The notes: generated by a model from the letters alone, not told the origin. DNA of 6,973 bases from Chloroflexota bacterium (GCA_021789355.1 JAJYJR010000314.1:1-6973); one strand, 5' to 3'; positions 1 through 6,000 are shown, numbered from the stretch's first letter. Numbers and translations are program-made.

Positions 1-1
1 C

Positions 2-577
2 AGCGTCGCCCACGGCGCCGGTCGCTACGTCGCGATCGGCCAGATGCTCCCTCCGGGCGGGTCTCCGACCGGCCCCGACGTCCCGATCTGGACCTCGACC
101 GACGGGATCCACTTCACGGCGCTCGCCCGAACCTCGGGCGCACCCGGCGCGGACGACGGCGTTTGGCAGGTCATCTGGACCGGCTCTGTCTTCGTGGCGG
201 TCGGGGATCCCCTGAGTCTGAACGCCCCCTCCGCCTGGCGCTCCACGAACGGGATCGAGTGGCAGCAGGTCGAGCTTCCGACGAACGCGCCAGCAGGTGC
301 GCAGGTCCGCGTCGAGGGGGTCGCTCAGACCCCGACCGGCCTGCTCGCCGTTGGCGCCCTCGACGACACGATCCACGGGACGACGGCAGGCGGGATCGTC
401 TGGGAGTCACCTGACGGCCGCTCATGGCAGCAGGTCACCCGATTGTCCGACTTCCAAGGCATCGACCTTCAGTCGGTGGCGGTGATCGGTGCCGGTCATG
501 TCTTCGTCGATGGCCGGGACACCAGCCAGGGTGACACCTTGCTCTGGATGCTCGATCCGGGGACTGCCGGGAGCTGA
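2..577 (+). CDS. 3' end of a WxSxDGxxW-repeat, beta-propeller-like protein
   Basis: The reading frame is open from the first bases of the window, so the gene starts upstream; 191 residues and the stop are visible. Three copies of a W-x-S-x-[DN]-G-x-x-[FW] motif are seen: IWTSTDGIHF, AWRSTNGIEW and VWESPDGRSW. A fourth degenerate Trp occurs at LLWMLD. The Trp residues are about 49-55 residues apart, and each is preceded by a small hydrophobic strand such as SVFVAVGD or GLLAVGALDD. This periodicity is what beta-propeller blades of the sialidase/BNR-like kind show, and such proteins are common as extracellular or lipoprotein products in Chloroflexota and Actinobacteria (family knowledge). No catalytic residue can be assigned, and a signal peptide would lie outside the window. 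The ATG in frame at 44 is very probably internal, because the same repeat pattern (AGRYVAIG) continues upstream of it. Ligand and function are unknown. Confidence 0.8.
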   Translation, partial: SVAHGAGRYVAIGQMLPPGGSPTGPDVPIWTSTDGIHFTALARTSGAPGADDGVWQVIWTGSVFVAVGDPLSLNAPSAWRSTNGIEWQQVELPTNAPAGAQVRVEGVAQTPTGLLAVGALDDTIHGTTAGGIVWESPDGRSWQQVTRLSDFQGIDLQSVAVIGAGHVFVDGRDTSQGDTLLWMLDPGTAGS

Positions 578-655
578 CCGCCCCCGCATCGCGACGTGAA
601 GCGGAGGGCGTGAAGTACACCACCATCAGCACGTCCTGCCGGTCTCCAGCTGGCC

Positions 656-1137
656 TCAGCCGGCACCGCGGCTGGCGCGATCTCCCTTGTCGGGCCGGGC
701 AGCCGCCTGGGCGGTGGCGTCAGACCAGGGCTGCGGCGGTCCCTCGATCGGGAATAGGATCGGTCTGAAGCAAGAACGTCCCGGTCGCTCGGTCGTGAGT
801 CCCGTGTAACAGCCCCGCTGCGGGCCCGTGGCCTCCTGCCGGCACCGGCGGGCACTACGCGCTGGCATGCCGCTCGCAGGCGACGTGGTAGGGGCGCTCG
901 GGTCGCTCGCGAACTCGGCTGCCCACAGGTCGAGCACGTACAGCGCGATGAGAGCGCGTCCATCTGAGACGGGCAGCAGGCGCCGTAGCAATCGATGCCG
1001 CCCTTGGACTTGATGCGCCAGCGAGCCCGATGCCCGGCGGTCAGCGTGTGGTCCCGCACGCGGCGATCGGCGCGGTCCAGCAGCGGGTCCCACCCCGGCG
1101 CCCGTGCCCAGCGGCGGATCAGCCGGGCCTCCGCCAT
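656..1137 (-). pseudogene. Hypothetical gene with probable frameshift near 950-954
   Basis: On the minus strand an ATG at 1137 is preceded by GGAGGG with an 8-base gap, a very good ribosome binding site. The first 62 codons (MAEARLIRRW..., then IKSKGGIDCYGACCPSQMDA) have strong G/C third positions and look coding. After MDAL the same frame turns poor in codon use (TCA TCG CGC TGT ACG). The neighbouring frame from that point reads IALYVLDLWAAEFASDP with good codon use and runs to a TGA at 656-658. The switch lies at a CTCTC run (950-954 on the plus strand). Removing one TC dinucleotide would give one ORF of about 159 codons. A Cys cluster (C-Y-G-A-C-C) precedes the break. I recognise no family. 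The last 60 or so codons look weak, so the true end may be earlier. It could be a real frameshift mutation, a sequencing error, or an unrecognised recoding site. Confidence 0.5.
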
Positions 1138-1140
1138 GTC

Positions 1141-1151
1141 GGGGTCCCTCC
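1141..1151 (-). promoter_or_regulatory. Ribosome binding site for the minus-strand gene at 1137
   Basis: Read on the minus strand, GGAGGG is followed after ACCCCGAC (8 bases) by ATG. This decides the start at 1137 over longer in-frame extensions. No convincing -35/-10 pair was seen in 1138-1342, which otherwise holds only GC-rich non-coding sequence with short inverted repeats. Confidence 0.55.
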
Positions 1152-1342
1152 GTGCCCGTGCCCGGTACACCGCTGCCGTCTGCCACTACCGGGCACTGCG
1201 GTCCCGGCCCGTCCCCGATCCCGCGCGGGCCGTCGGCCACTGCCGTTGACGATCTGCCGGACGCGTGCGACCGTCCACCACGGAGGGCACGAGAGCCCGC
1301 GGACGCGGGTCCGGGAGGCCCCCACCTGACGACGGGGCGACG

Positions 1343-1558
1343 ATGGTGCGGGTCAGCACGTTGGGCGGCGAGACGTACTGCATCGACGCGGCCGCCGGCA
1401 CCTGGGAGCGGGTCGGGGCGACGCCCGAGCGGGGTGACCTGTACGGCGCCCGGGTCGCGCTCGGGGAGCCGCTGGTCCTGCTCATCCCGGGCGAGCACCC
1501 GCCGCTCTACGTGGACGTCCTCGCCGCCGATCCCGTGGTCACCATCGACGGGGCGTAG
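1343..1558 (+). CDS. Small hypothetical protein (71 aa)
   Basis: The protein begins MVRVSTLGGETYCIDAAAG and ends VDVLAADPVVTIDGA. It is acidic, rich in beta-prone residues, and has no signal peptide or membrane segment. Codon third positions are strongly G/C, which supports real coding. ATG 1343 is preferred because the upstream in-frame extension to GTG 1265 is Arg/Pro/Gly-rich and looks non-coding; GGGG lies five bases before the ATG. The gene converges with the secreted-protein gene on the other strand, with a hairpin between them. I do not recognise a family. The pattern GEPLVLLIPG followed by PPLYVDVL suggests a small beta domain, but no function can be given. Confidence 0.6.
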   Translation: MVRVSTLGGETYCIDAAAGTWERVGATPERGDLYGARVALGEPLVLLIPGEHPPLYVDVLAADPVVTIDGA

Positions 1559-1635
1559 CCAGCGCCGCGGGCTATGCGGCCGGGTCCTACTGCCCCTGTC
1601 TTCCCATGCGTCGGCCCCGGAGGTGGCCGACCCGC

Positions 1636-1680
1636 GGCCCCGGTCGCGAAGAACCGGGGCCCCGACTTGAGGCCCCGGTT
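1636..1680. terminator. GC-rich hairpin pair between convergent genes
   Basis: Three arms can pair in two ways. GGCCCCGGT (1636-1644) pairs with ACCGGGGCC (1653-1661) across an 8-base loop. Alternatively AACCGGGGCC (1652-1661) pairs with GGCCCCGGTT (1671-1680), a perfect 10-bp stem with a 9-base loop. The latter lies about 25 bases past the stop of the minus-strand gene ending at 1706 and is followed on that strand by TTCTTC rather than a full T tract. It sits between two convergent genes, so a bidirectional terminator is the natural reading. The weak T tract lowers confidence. Confidence 0.5.
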
Positions 1681-1705
1681 CACGACCGGAAGAACGCTGC
1701 CGGCC

Positions 1706-2452
1706 CTACGGGGTCTGGAACCCGTGATGGCCGGGGTTGGTCGACCAATCCTTCTGGGCATACCCGCTGCCCTTGACCACGAAGTCGTAGGTCACGCCGC
1801 CGATGGAGGCCGTGTCGACCCACGCCTGCGTGCCGTTGGGGCCGGGCCCGTAGGAGTCACCTATCCCCAGGCGCAGGTAGGCACGGACGACGAGTTGTCC
1901 CGGGTACGTTGCCGCGATGTCAGCCAGCGTCATGGCGGAACCCGTGGTGATGCCACTGGTGGTGGTTGTCCATTGCAGCCAGTTCGTGGCGGTGCCGGCG
2001 TTCACCGTGGTGTAGGTGTCCGACGGCGCATACGCGGGCGGCACCATCTGGAACGCCACGTCGTCGGTGCGGGCGGCGTTGCCGATCTCGATGGTCATCC
2101 AGACCGGATTGGTGCCGTACTGGTTCACCACGTCGTAGGTCAGCGGCAGCGCCGCCAGCTGCTCGATGGTGACGTCGGGCTGGAAGGCGAAGAGCCCCTC
2201 ATCCTCGTAGTCACCGTACGTCGGGTCGGTGGCCAGCCCGGCCTTGATGATCCCCGCCTGCCGACCCAGATAGACCGCGGTCAGGCCGGGCGATACGGCG
2301 CTGTAGTCGGGGGGCCCGTAGTAGGCCGAGTAGACGCCGAGCGTCCAGGTCGGCTGCAGCGCCCCGATCTTGAGCGTGGACGCCGCCGCGAGCGCGGAGC
2401 CCGAGAGGGTAACGGTCGCGAGGAGCGCGACCAGGATGGCCAGCCGTCGCAT
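1706..2452 (-). CDS. Secreted hypothetical protein (248 aa) with signal peptide
   Basis: The start at 2452 (MRRLAILVALLATVTL...) is chosen because GGAAGGGAG lies eight bases upstream and because it opens a textbook Sec signal peptide: two Arg, a hydrophobic core of about 15 residues, and a likely signal peptidase I site near SALAAA (residues 18-23). The mature part (ASTLKIGALQPTWTLGVYS...) is rich in Thr, Tyr, Gly and Ala and poor in Lys and Cys. It contains segments such as NPVWMTIEIGNAA, QLVVRAYLRLGIGD and GVTYDFVVKGSGYAQKDW, which look like alternating beta strands of an extracellular sandwich domain. I see no LPxTG, lipobox or C-terminal membrane anchor, so a released protein is likely. 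No family is recognised. Upstream there is a long structured leader; downstream a hairpin faces the convergent small gene. Confidence 0.8.
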   Translation of the reverse strand: MRRLAILVALLATVTLSGSALAAASTLKIGALQPTWTLGVYSAYYGPPDYSAVSPGLTAVYLGRQAGIIKAGLATDPTYGDYEDEGLFAFQPDVTIEQLAALPLTYDVVNQYGTNPVWMTIEIGNAARTDDVAFQMVPPAYAPSDTYTTVNAGTATNWLQWTTTTSGITTGSAMTLADIAATYPGQLVVRAYLRLGIGDSYGPGPNGTQAWVDTASIGGVTYDFVVKGSGYAQKDWSTNPGHHGFQTP

Positions 2453-2617
2453 GTGGCGATCTCCCTTCCGCGCCGTTCGGCGCGAGCGACTGTGGCTCGC
2501 CTTCGGGCAATCCCCGCCTTGCTCGGAGGACGTGGCCGACGGGTCGGTATCGCCACTGGCTCGGCGCGGTCCAGGGCGACCGGTAACACGGACCGCGCGT
2601 CGTCGCCCCCCATCGGA
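2453..2617 (-). ncRNA. Hairpin-rich 5' leader of the secreted-protein gene
   Basis: Several local stems can be drawn in the 165 bases upstream of the 2452 start. They are CGCGGTCC/GGACCGCG (2565-2572 with 2590-2597), GTGG/CCAC enclosing CCGA/TCGG (2532-2556), GCGAGC/GCTCGC (2482-2487 with 2495-2500), a TTCG-loop stem (2499-2508) and CGCGCC/GGCGCG (2469-2484). The last ends directly at the ribosome binding site. This is more structure than expected even at high GC, but I cannot match it to a known riboswitch class, so it may simply be an unstructured GC-rich spacer. Confidence 0.3.
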
Positions 2618-2623
2618 GAGTCC

Positions 2624-2629
2624 ATTGTA
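2624..2629 (-). promoter_or_regulatory. Possible -10 element (TACAAT)
   Basis: TACAAT on the minus strand matches the bacterial -10 consensus at five of six bases and is preceded by TGCG, close to an extended -10. No good -35 is seen 17 bases upstream (ATCTGA). It would give a transcript of about 165 bases before the secreted-protein start. Confidence 0.3.
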
Positions 2630-2670
2630 CGCAGACCGCCCTGCCATCAGATAGTTGATTCTGCTGGACT

Positions 2671-2745
2671 CGGTGCATGGCTGCACCGGATTCTGCAGGA
2701 GCGAGCGAACCCCGATCGAGTCCGAGATCGGCGTCGCCGACGCCG
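2671..2745. terminator. Two short hairpins after the AAA/M41 gene
   Basis: Directly past the stop of the minus-strand gene ending at 2752 is CGGCGTC/GACGCCG (2729-2745, 3-base loop). A second stem CGGTGCA/TGCACCG follows (2671-2688, 4-base loop). Neither has a T tract on either strand. They may form a weak terminator separating the protease gene from the secreted-protein gene. Confidence 0.3.
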
Positions 2746-2751
2746 CGAGCC

Positions 2752-4095
2752 CTATGCCGCGACGGTTCGCCGGGAGAGGACGGCCGGCAGGTCCTCGATC
2801 GTGATGTGGCCCTGCTCGCGGATCGCCTCGGCCACCTGGCGCACCTCGTCCTCTCGGTCCGCGAGGATCCGTCGGGCGCGCTCATGCGCCTCGGAGGAGA
2901 GCGCGGCGCAGGCGGCGAAATAGGCTCCCCGGTCATTCCCGCGCTCACCCCGGTGGGCGCCGCTCGGGAGCATCGGGTAGCCCGGCAGGCGCGCACTGGC
3001 CGCGAGCTTGTCGATTAGCGCCTGGACCTGCCACACGTCGTAGCTCGCGCCCAGGACCGCGCGTCCCAGGACCTCTTCCTCGGCCAGGATGCCGGCATAG
3101 GCGGTCGCGATCATGGCCCGGGCCTCCTCCACCGTCATCCAGGGGGCCTCCTCCTCGTCGCGATCCCCGCCGAAAACGGTGAGCCCCTCCGACTCGTGGA
3201 TCATCACCACGTCGAGGCCGAGCCCGAGGGCCTGCCCGACCACCACGTGACCCGCCTCGTGGATGGCGACCACCTCGGGTGACGCTTTGGGCCGGCGCTC
3301 GACCCGCCCGTCGGCGCGGATCGCCGCCTCGAGATGGCGCCACTCGAGACACGGGTGGTCGGGGTCCTCGCCCAGGGCATAGGCGATCGCCTCGTGGGCC
3401 AGCTGCTCGACCTTCGCGCTCGAGGCACCGCCGGTCAGGCGCGCCGCGCGCCGCCAGTCGAGCCCGCCGTGCGGGGTGTCGGCCAGATAATGCGCGAAGA
3501 GCGCGGCCCGCTCGTCGCGACTGGGCCGCTCGAACTCGACCCACAACTCCAGGCGCCCCGGGCGCACGAGGGCCGACGAGAGCCGCTCGGGGCTGGTGTT
3601 GCTGGCGGCGATCCATACCACCCGGTCGCGGCCCTGCTGCGCGAACCCATCGATGACGCTGAGCGCGGCCACCAGGGCTTCCGAGCGCTGCCCGGTGGCC
3701 GACTCGCGGCCGATCGACTCGATCTCGTCGATGTAGCAGAGGACGCGCCGGGGATCGTCCCGGTGGGCGAGCCAGGCCCCGAGCTCCGCCCAGCGGGCCC
3801 GGCCGAGGACGCCGCCGGGGATGGCGAACATCTCGACCGGGCTGCCCTCGGCCTCGAGGGCCGAGGCGATGGCCCGGGCACACAGCGTCTTGCCGGTGCC
3901 CGGCGGGCCGTGTAGCACGATCCCGCTGGGCAGCCGACCCCCGATGCGGGTGAGCTGCTCGGGGTGGCGCAGGCGCGCCAGGATGCTGCGGATGGCCGTC
4001 TTCTGGATCTCCAGGCCCACGACGTCGCGGTCCAGGTCGACGCCGCTCACCGCGACGCGGTACGGCTCCAGCCACTCCGGTGCGCGTTCGCTCAT
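2752..4095 (-). CDS. Soluble FtsH-like AAA+ ATPase / M41 zinc peptidase (447 aa)
   Basis: An AAA+ module is followed by an M41 peptidase module, the FtsH order. Visible motifs are: Walker A GPPGTGKT (63-70); the pore-loop region VEMFAIPGG (87-95), which keeps the aromatic Phe of the FtsH M-F-V-G motif; Walker B VLCYIDEIE (118-126); sensor-1 Asn in AASNTS (166); and a second region of homology with both putative Arg fingers in VRPGR (178 and 181). Zinc ligands are HEAGH (279-283) and probably Asp353 in GASYDVWQ, matching the FtsH GASNDI motif. All catalytic residues thus look intact. FtsH is normally above 600 residues with two N-terminal membrane helices and a periplasmic domain; this protein begins about 60 residues before Walker A with no hydrophobic helix, and the longer in-frame extension to 4659 has none either. 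The start ATG 4095 has GGGAG nine bases upstream. It is likely a cytoplasmic processive protease; substrate unknown. It is not the housekeeping FtsH. Confidence 0.88.
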   Translation of the reverse strand: MSERAPEWLEPYRVAVSGVDLDRDVVGLEIQKTAIRSILARLRHPEQLTRIGGRLPSGIVLHGPPGTGKTLCARAIASALEAEGSPVEMFAIPGGVLGRARWAELGAWLAHRDDPRRVLCYIDEIESIGRESATGQRSEALVAALSVIDGFAQQGRDRVVWIAASNTSPERLSSALVRPGRLELWVEFERPSRDERAALFAHYLADTPHGGLDWRRAARLTGGASSAKVEQLAHEAIAYALGEDPDHPCLEWRHLEAAIRADGRVERRPKASPEVVAIHEAGHVVVGQALGLGLDVVMIHESEGLTVFGGDRDEEEAPWMTVEEARAMIATAYAGILAEEEVLGRAVLGASYDVWQVQALIDKLAASARLPGYPMLPSGAHRGERGNDRGAYFAACAALSSEAHERARRILADREDEVRQVAEAIREQGHITIEDLPAVLSRRTVAA

Positions 4096-4189
4096 CCGTT
4101 CACGCTCCCGCAGGTTGCCCCGGAATGCAAGGGGCCGCGACTCGGGATCCGACGCGGCACAGGGGATGAGCCTGCTCCGGGCCGGTCGT

Positions 4190-4571
4190 CCGCCTGTCCG
4201 TGGACGCGCCTCACGACGCCCTACGAGGACTGGGAGGAGCTCGGCCCGGCCCTCGACGATCGGCGGACCCGCCTCGGCCGCCTGCGCCCCGGCGAGCAGT
4301 TCGTGTACGAGTTCGACTTCGGCGACAGCTGGACCCACCTGTGCACGGTGGGTCCCGCCCGCATCGACCCCGAGGAGACGCTCGGATCGAACCGGACGGG
4401 CCGCTCCCGTACTGGGGCTACGGCGACATCCCCGACCAGTATCTGTGGCACTGGGATGGCGACGATGGGGAGACCCCCCTCGGTCCGGACCCCGAGGGCT
4501 CGGACCTGCCCCCGCTGCGACCGGGGTGGGGCGAGCCGCGTCGGCCGACGCGCCGAGGCGTGGTGCACTGA
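4190..4571 (+). pseudogene. Decayed pRiA4b ORF-3-like protein
   Basis: Two frames together spell the conserved C-terminal half of the plasmid pRiA4b ORF-3 family (PF07929). One frame gives RPGEQFVYEFDFGDSWTHL, the family's Y-x-F-D-F-G-D-x-W-x-H signature, and then IDPEETLG. The next frame continues with PLPYWGYGDIPDQY and WDGDDGE, ending at TGA 4569-4571. The switch is at about 4384-4392, so a one-base indel is implied. The N-terminal half of the family domain is absent and no start codon lies near 4190 in the first frame. The gene is therefore both truncated and frameshifted. The family is often found with mobile or plasmid-borne genes; its biochemical role is not established. A frameshift from sequencing error would not explain the missing N terminus. 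Confidence 0.7.
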
Positions 4572-4610
4572 TGACGATCGCCTGCCGGCGTGCCCGCTCG
4601 CCCTCCGTGC

Positions 4611-4640
4611 CAGACAAGCTGACACGCCGCCCGGTATCCT
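4611..4640 (+). promoter_or_regulatory. Predicted promoter for the Ntn hydrolase gene
   Basis: CAGACA (4611-4616, four of six to the -35 consensus) and TATCCT (4635-4640, four of six to the -10 consensus) are separated by 18 bases. A transcript from here would begin near 4646 and have a leader of about 75 bases before GTG 4721. The second repeat copy preserves both boxes and the spacer length, which strengthens the call. Confidence 0.5.
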
Positions 4641-4660
4641 CGTGCGTGACGGGACGCACG
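4641..4660. promoter_or_regulatory. Inverted repeat after the -10: operator candidate, copy 1
   Basis: CGTGCGT, six bases GACGGG, then ACGCACG: a perfect 7-bp inverted repeat that begins at the base after the predicted -10 and spans the expected transcription start. It is identical in copy 2. The position suits a repressor operator; a short 5' RNA hairpin is the alternative. Confidence 0.5.
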
Positions 4661-4720
4661 CAAACCTCAAGACGCGGACGTCAGGCGAACCGGCCGTCCC
4701 CACCCGAGCGGAGGCAGACC

Positions 4721-5479
4721 GTGACCTTGACCGTCGCCTTGGTGGGTAGGGATGGGATAGTCGCAGCGACCGATAGTCGAGGCACGTTTGGCGACCCTCG
4801 TGGGGTGACTGCGCAGAACGACACCATGCGGAAGCTGTTCGCGCTTGCACCACATGTGGTCGTGACGATTGCCGGCGCTGCCGAGCTCGGCACCCAACTC
4901 ATGGCGGAGCTTGAACCGGAGTTGGCCGCGTCGGGGCTCGACGGTGTCACTGCGGTGATGCATGAAGTCCGGAACAGGACTCGTCAGCGTTTCGTCGACT
5001 GGTTTCCTGGCTGGCAGATACAGCCCAGTGCGATCCCGGCGCCGCCGGTCCGGCCTGACCTCGCTCTGCTCGTCATCGGTTATGACCCGATCGACGGAGT
5101 CTTCAGGGAACCGAGGATCTACCAGCTCGTATCGGGCTTTGACTTCGCTCCCATGCTCACGGCCACGGGCTTCGGCTTGCAGGGGGTCGCGCAATATGCG
5201 CTCTACCTGTTGAACCGACTCTACGTGCCGGACGCCGCGATTGAGGAGCTCAAGCCCCTGGCGGCCTACGTCATCACGGAAACCGCGAGTCAGGACGGGA
5301 AGGTCGGCGGGCCGGTACAGATGGCTACCGTGACGCCCGACGGAGCTTGTACCATATTGGGTCCTGGTGATGTGGAGACTATCGTCGATGCGAACGCGAG
5401 CCTCAGCGACCAGCTCCGATCGTCCTTCTTTGCAGGCGCCAGCCAGTCCGGTGGTGGTGGTAGGTCCGTTCGTCGCTAG
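4721..5479 (+). CDS. HslV/proteasome-like Ntn-hydrolase peptidase (252 aa)
   Basis: The start GTG 4721 has GGAGG six bases upstream and gives MTLTVALVGRDGIVAATDSR. Removal of Met would expose Thr as the N-terminal nucleophile, as in HslV. Asp18 (mature 17) in TDSR and Lys38 in RKLF fit the Thr1/Asp17/Lys33 catalytic set of proteasome-fold peptidases, with a short insertion before the Lys. VVTIAGAAELGTQL (47-60) matches the A-G-x-x-A-D-A segment of HslV and proteasome beta. VGGPVQMATVTPDG (195-208) fits a C-terminal strand pair. The usual GSGS loop carrying Ser129 appears as TGFGLQG (149-155), so that supporting Ser seems lost. The protein is longer than HslV (about 175 residues), with an insertion around 85-112 and a flexible Gly/Ser/Arg tail. 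No hslU or proteasome alpha gene is adjacent. It is probably cytoplasmic; the substrate is unknown. Sampled rows have lower GC (58-67 percent) than the neighbours, suggesting transfer. Confidence 0.75.
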   Translation: MTLTVALVGRDGIVAATDSRGTFGDPRGVTAQNDTMRKLFALAPHVVVTIAGAAELGTQLMAELEPELAASGLDGVTAVMHEVRNRTRQRFVDWFPGWQIQPSAIPAPPVRPDLALLVIGYDPIDGVFREPRIYQLVSGFDFAPMLTATGFGLQGVAQYALYLLNRLYVPDAAIEELKPLAAYVITETASQDGKVGGPVQMATVTPDGACTILGPGDVETIVDANASLSDQLRSSFFAGASQSGGGGRSVRR

Positions 5480-5504
5480 GCCCGGGCGCGAGGTGTGGAG
5501 CGAC

Positions 5505-5633
5505 GTGATCTACACCGTCACATTCCCCTCGGGGTTCGTCGCCACCGGGCCGGAGAACTACCCGCAAGAGCCCACGGTGCCGCCAACTCCCCTCGTCGTT
5601 CTGGACGAGCGGCGGATCGCGTCGCGCGCCTGA
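5505..5633 (+). CDS. Small hypothetical ORF (about 42 aa)
   Basis: The segment MIYTVTFPSGFVATGPENYP and onward to LVVLDERRIASRA reads like a genuine short protein and ends at TGA 5631-5633. GTG 5505 has GGAG four bases upstream. GTG 5493, or a start in the GTG run near 5451 that overlaps the end of the Ntn hydrolase gene, are alternatives giving up to about 60 residues. It follows that gene closely and would be on the same transcript. It has no membrane segment and no recognised family. Confidence 0.4.
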   Translation: MIYTVTFPSGFVATGPENYPQEPTVPPTPLVVLDERRIASRA

Positions 5634-5670
5634 CCGGTCGACCGCTCTGAGGCGAACCGTGCAGACCGGC

Positions 5671-5720
5671 GCACGGGCGACCGCCGCTCACTTCTGAACG
5701 GTGCGGCGTCCCGCCCGTGC
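5671..5720. terminator. Long imperfect GC hairpin after the Ntn hydrolase unit
   Basis: GCACGGGCG-AC-CGCCGC (5671-5687) pairs with GCGGCG-TCC-CGCCCGTGC (5703-5720) over a 15-base loop: 9 bp plus 6 bp interrupted by a small internal loop. It lies about 40 bases past the stop at 5633. There is no T tract, as is frequent for GC-rich genomes, so termination is plausible but not certain. Confidence 0.45.
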
Positions 5721-5789
5721 CGAAAGGACAGGGCGACGCACCCGTGGGAACGCTGGGCGCGGGATGGCTGGAGCCCATCGGATGACACC

Positions 5790-5924
5790 GTGACGTATCA
5801 CCGCGCGATCATCGAAGGTGCCGCAGGTGGCGGAACGGTGCTGGGCGAGGCATGGGCGCACGTTCCGGGCGAGCTCGCGCGGCGGACTGAGCCAGGAACC
5901 GCCCAGCTGTTCCAGCGGTTTTGA
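5790..5924 (+). CDS. Possible small ORF (44 aa) or gene remnant
   Basis: GTG 5790 opens VTYHRAIIEGAAGGGTVLGE, then AWAHVPGELARR, ending QLFQRF at TGA 5922-5924. The same frame stays protein-like upstream (HPWERWARDGWSPSDDT from about 5739) but has no start codon there, back to a stop at 5631. No clear ribosome binding site precedes 5790. It may be a short gene or the tail of a broken one. I recognise no family. Confidence 0.25.
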   Translation: MTYHRAIIEGAAGGGTVLGEAWAHVPGELARRTEPGTAQLFQRF

Positions 5925-5983
5925 CGACAACGAGCGTCTGACGCATGAGGAGGCCGGGGGAGGGCCGTGGTCGCTGCGCCTAG
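5925..5983. other. Spacer with no recognised feature
   Basis: Together with the hairpin, small ORF and repeat listed separately, this completes the long stretch without a firm gene between 5634 and 6108. I see no additional motif here. Confidence 0.5.
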
Positions 5984-6000
5984 CCGCTCGCCCTCCGTGC

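Larger units (their letters stand above)
4594..4661. repeat. 68-bp regulatory repeat, copy 1
   Basis: This segment recurs at 5984-6051, exactly 1390 bp downstream, with 62 of 68 identical bases. The first 26 bases and the last 22 bases are identical. Five of the six differences lie inside the spacer of the promoter it contains and one in the -10. Similarity stops abruptly on both sides. Confidence 0.85.

Noticed and set aside
1146..1156. CCCTCCGTGCC, also found inside the 68-bp repeats, as a third repeat copy
   Set aside because: Only 11 bases match; the -35, -10 and inverted repeat are absent, and here it is the ribosome binding site region of the minus-strand gene.
2453..2620. Leader as a c-di-AMP (ydaO) or c-di-GMP riboswitch
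   Set aside because: The conserved core blocks of those classes as I know them are not present.
1574..2923. Very long plus-strand open frame (449 codons) opposite the secreted-protein gene
   Set aside because: Its translation is Arg/Gly-rich with no domain sense, while the minus strand gives a signal peptide, ribosome binding site and protein-like sequence. It is a high-GC shadow.
2945..4075. Long open frames in other phases across the AAA/M41 gene
   Set aside because: Low-complexity Arg/Pro/Gly translations; the true frame carries Walker A, Walker B and HEAGH.
4096..4659. N-terminal extension of the AAA/M41 protein up to 4659
   Set aside because: The extension is the antisense of the pRiA4b ORF-3 remnant, is Arg/Pro-rich and has no membrane helix.
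4571..4720. ATG 4571 as the start of the Ntn hydrolase, overlapping the TGA of the remnant
   Set aside because: The extra 50 residues are translated repeat and promoter sequence, and would bury the Thr nucleophile. GTG 4721 has a better ribosome binding site.
5449..5462. GTGGTGGTGG run near the end of the Ntn hydrolase gene as a phase-variable tract
   Set aside because: It is a short run encoding Gly residues in the C-terminal tail; changes of whole triplets would not shift the frame.
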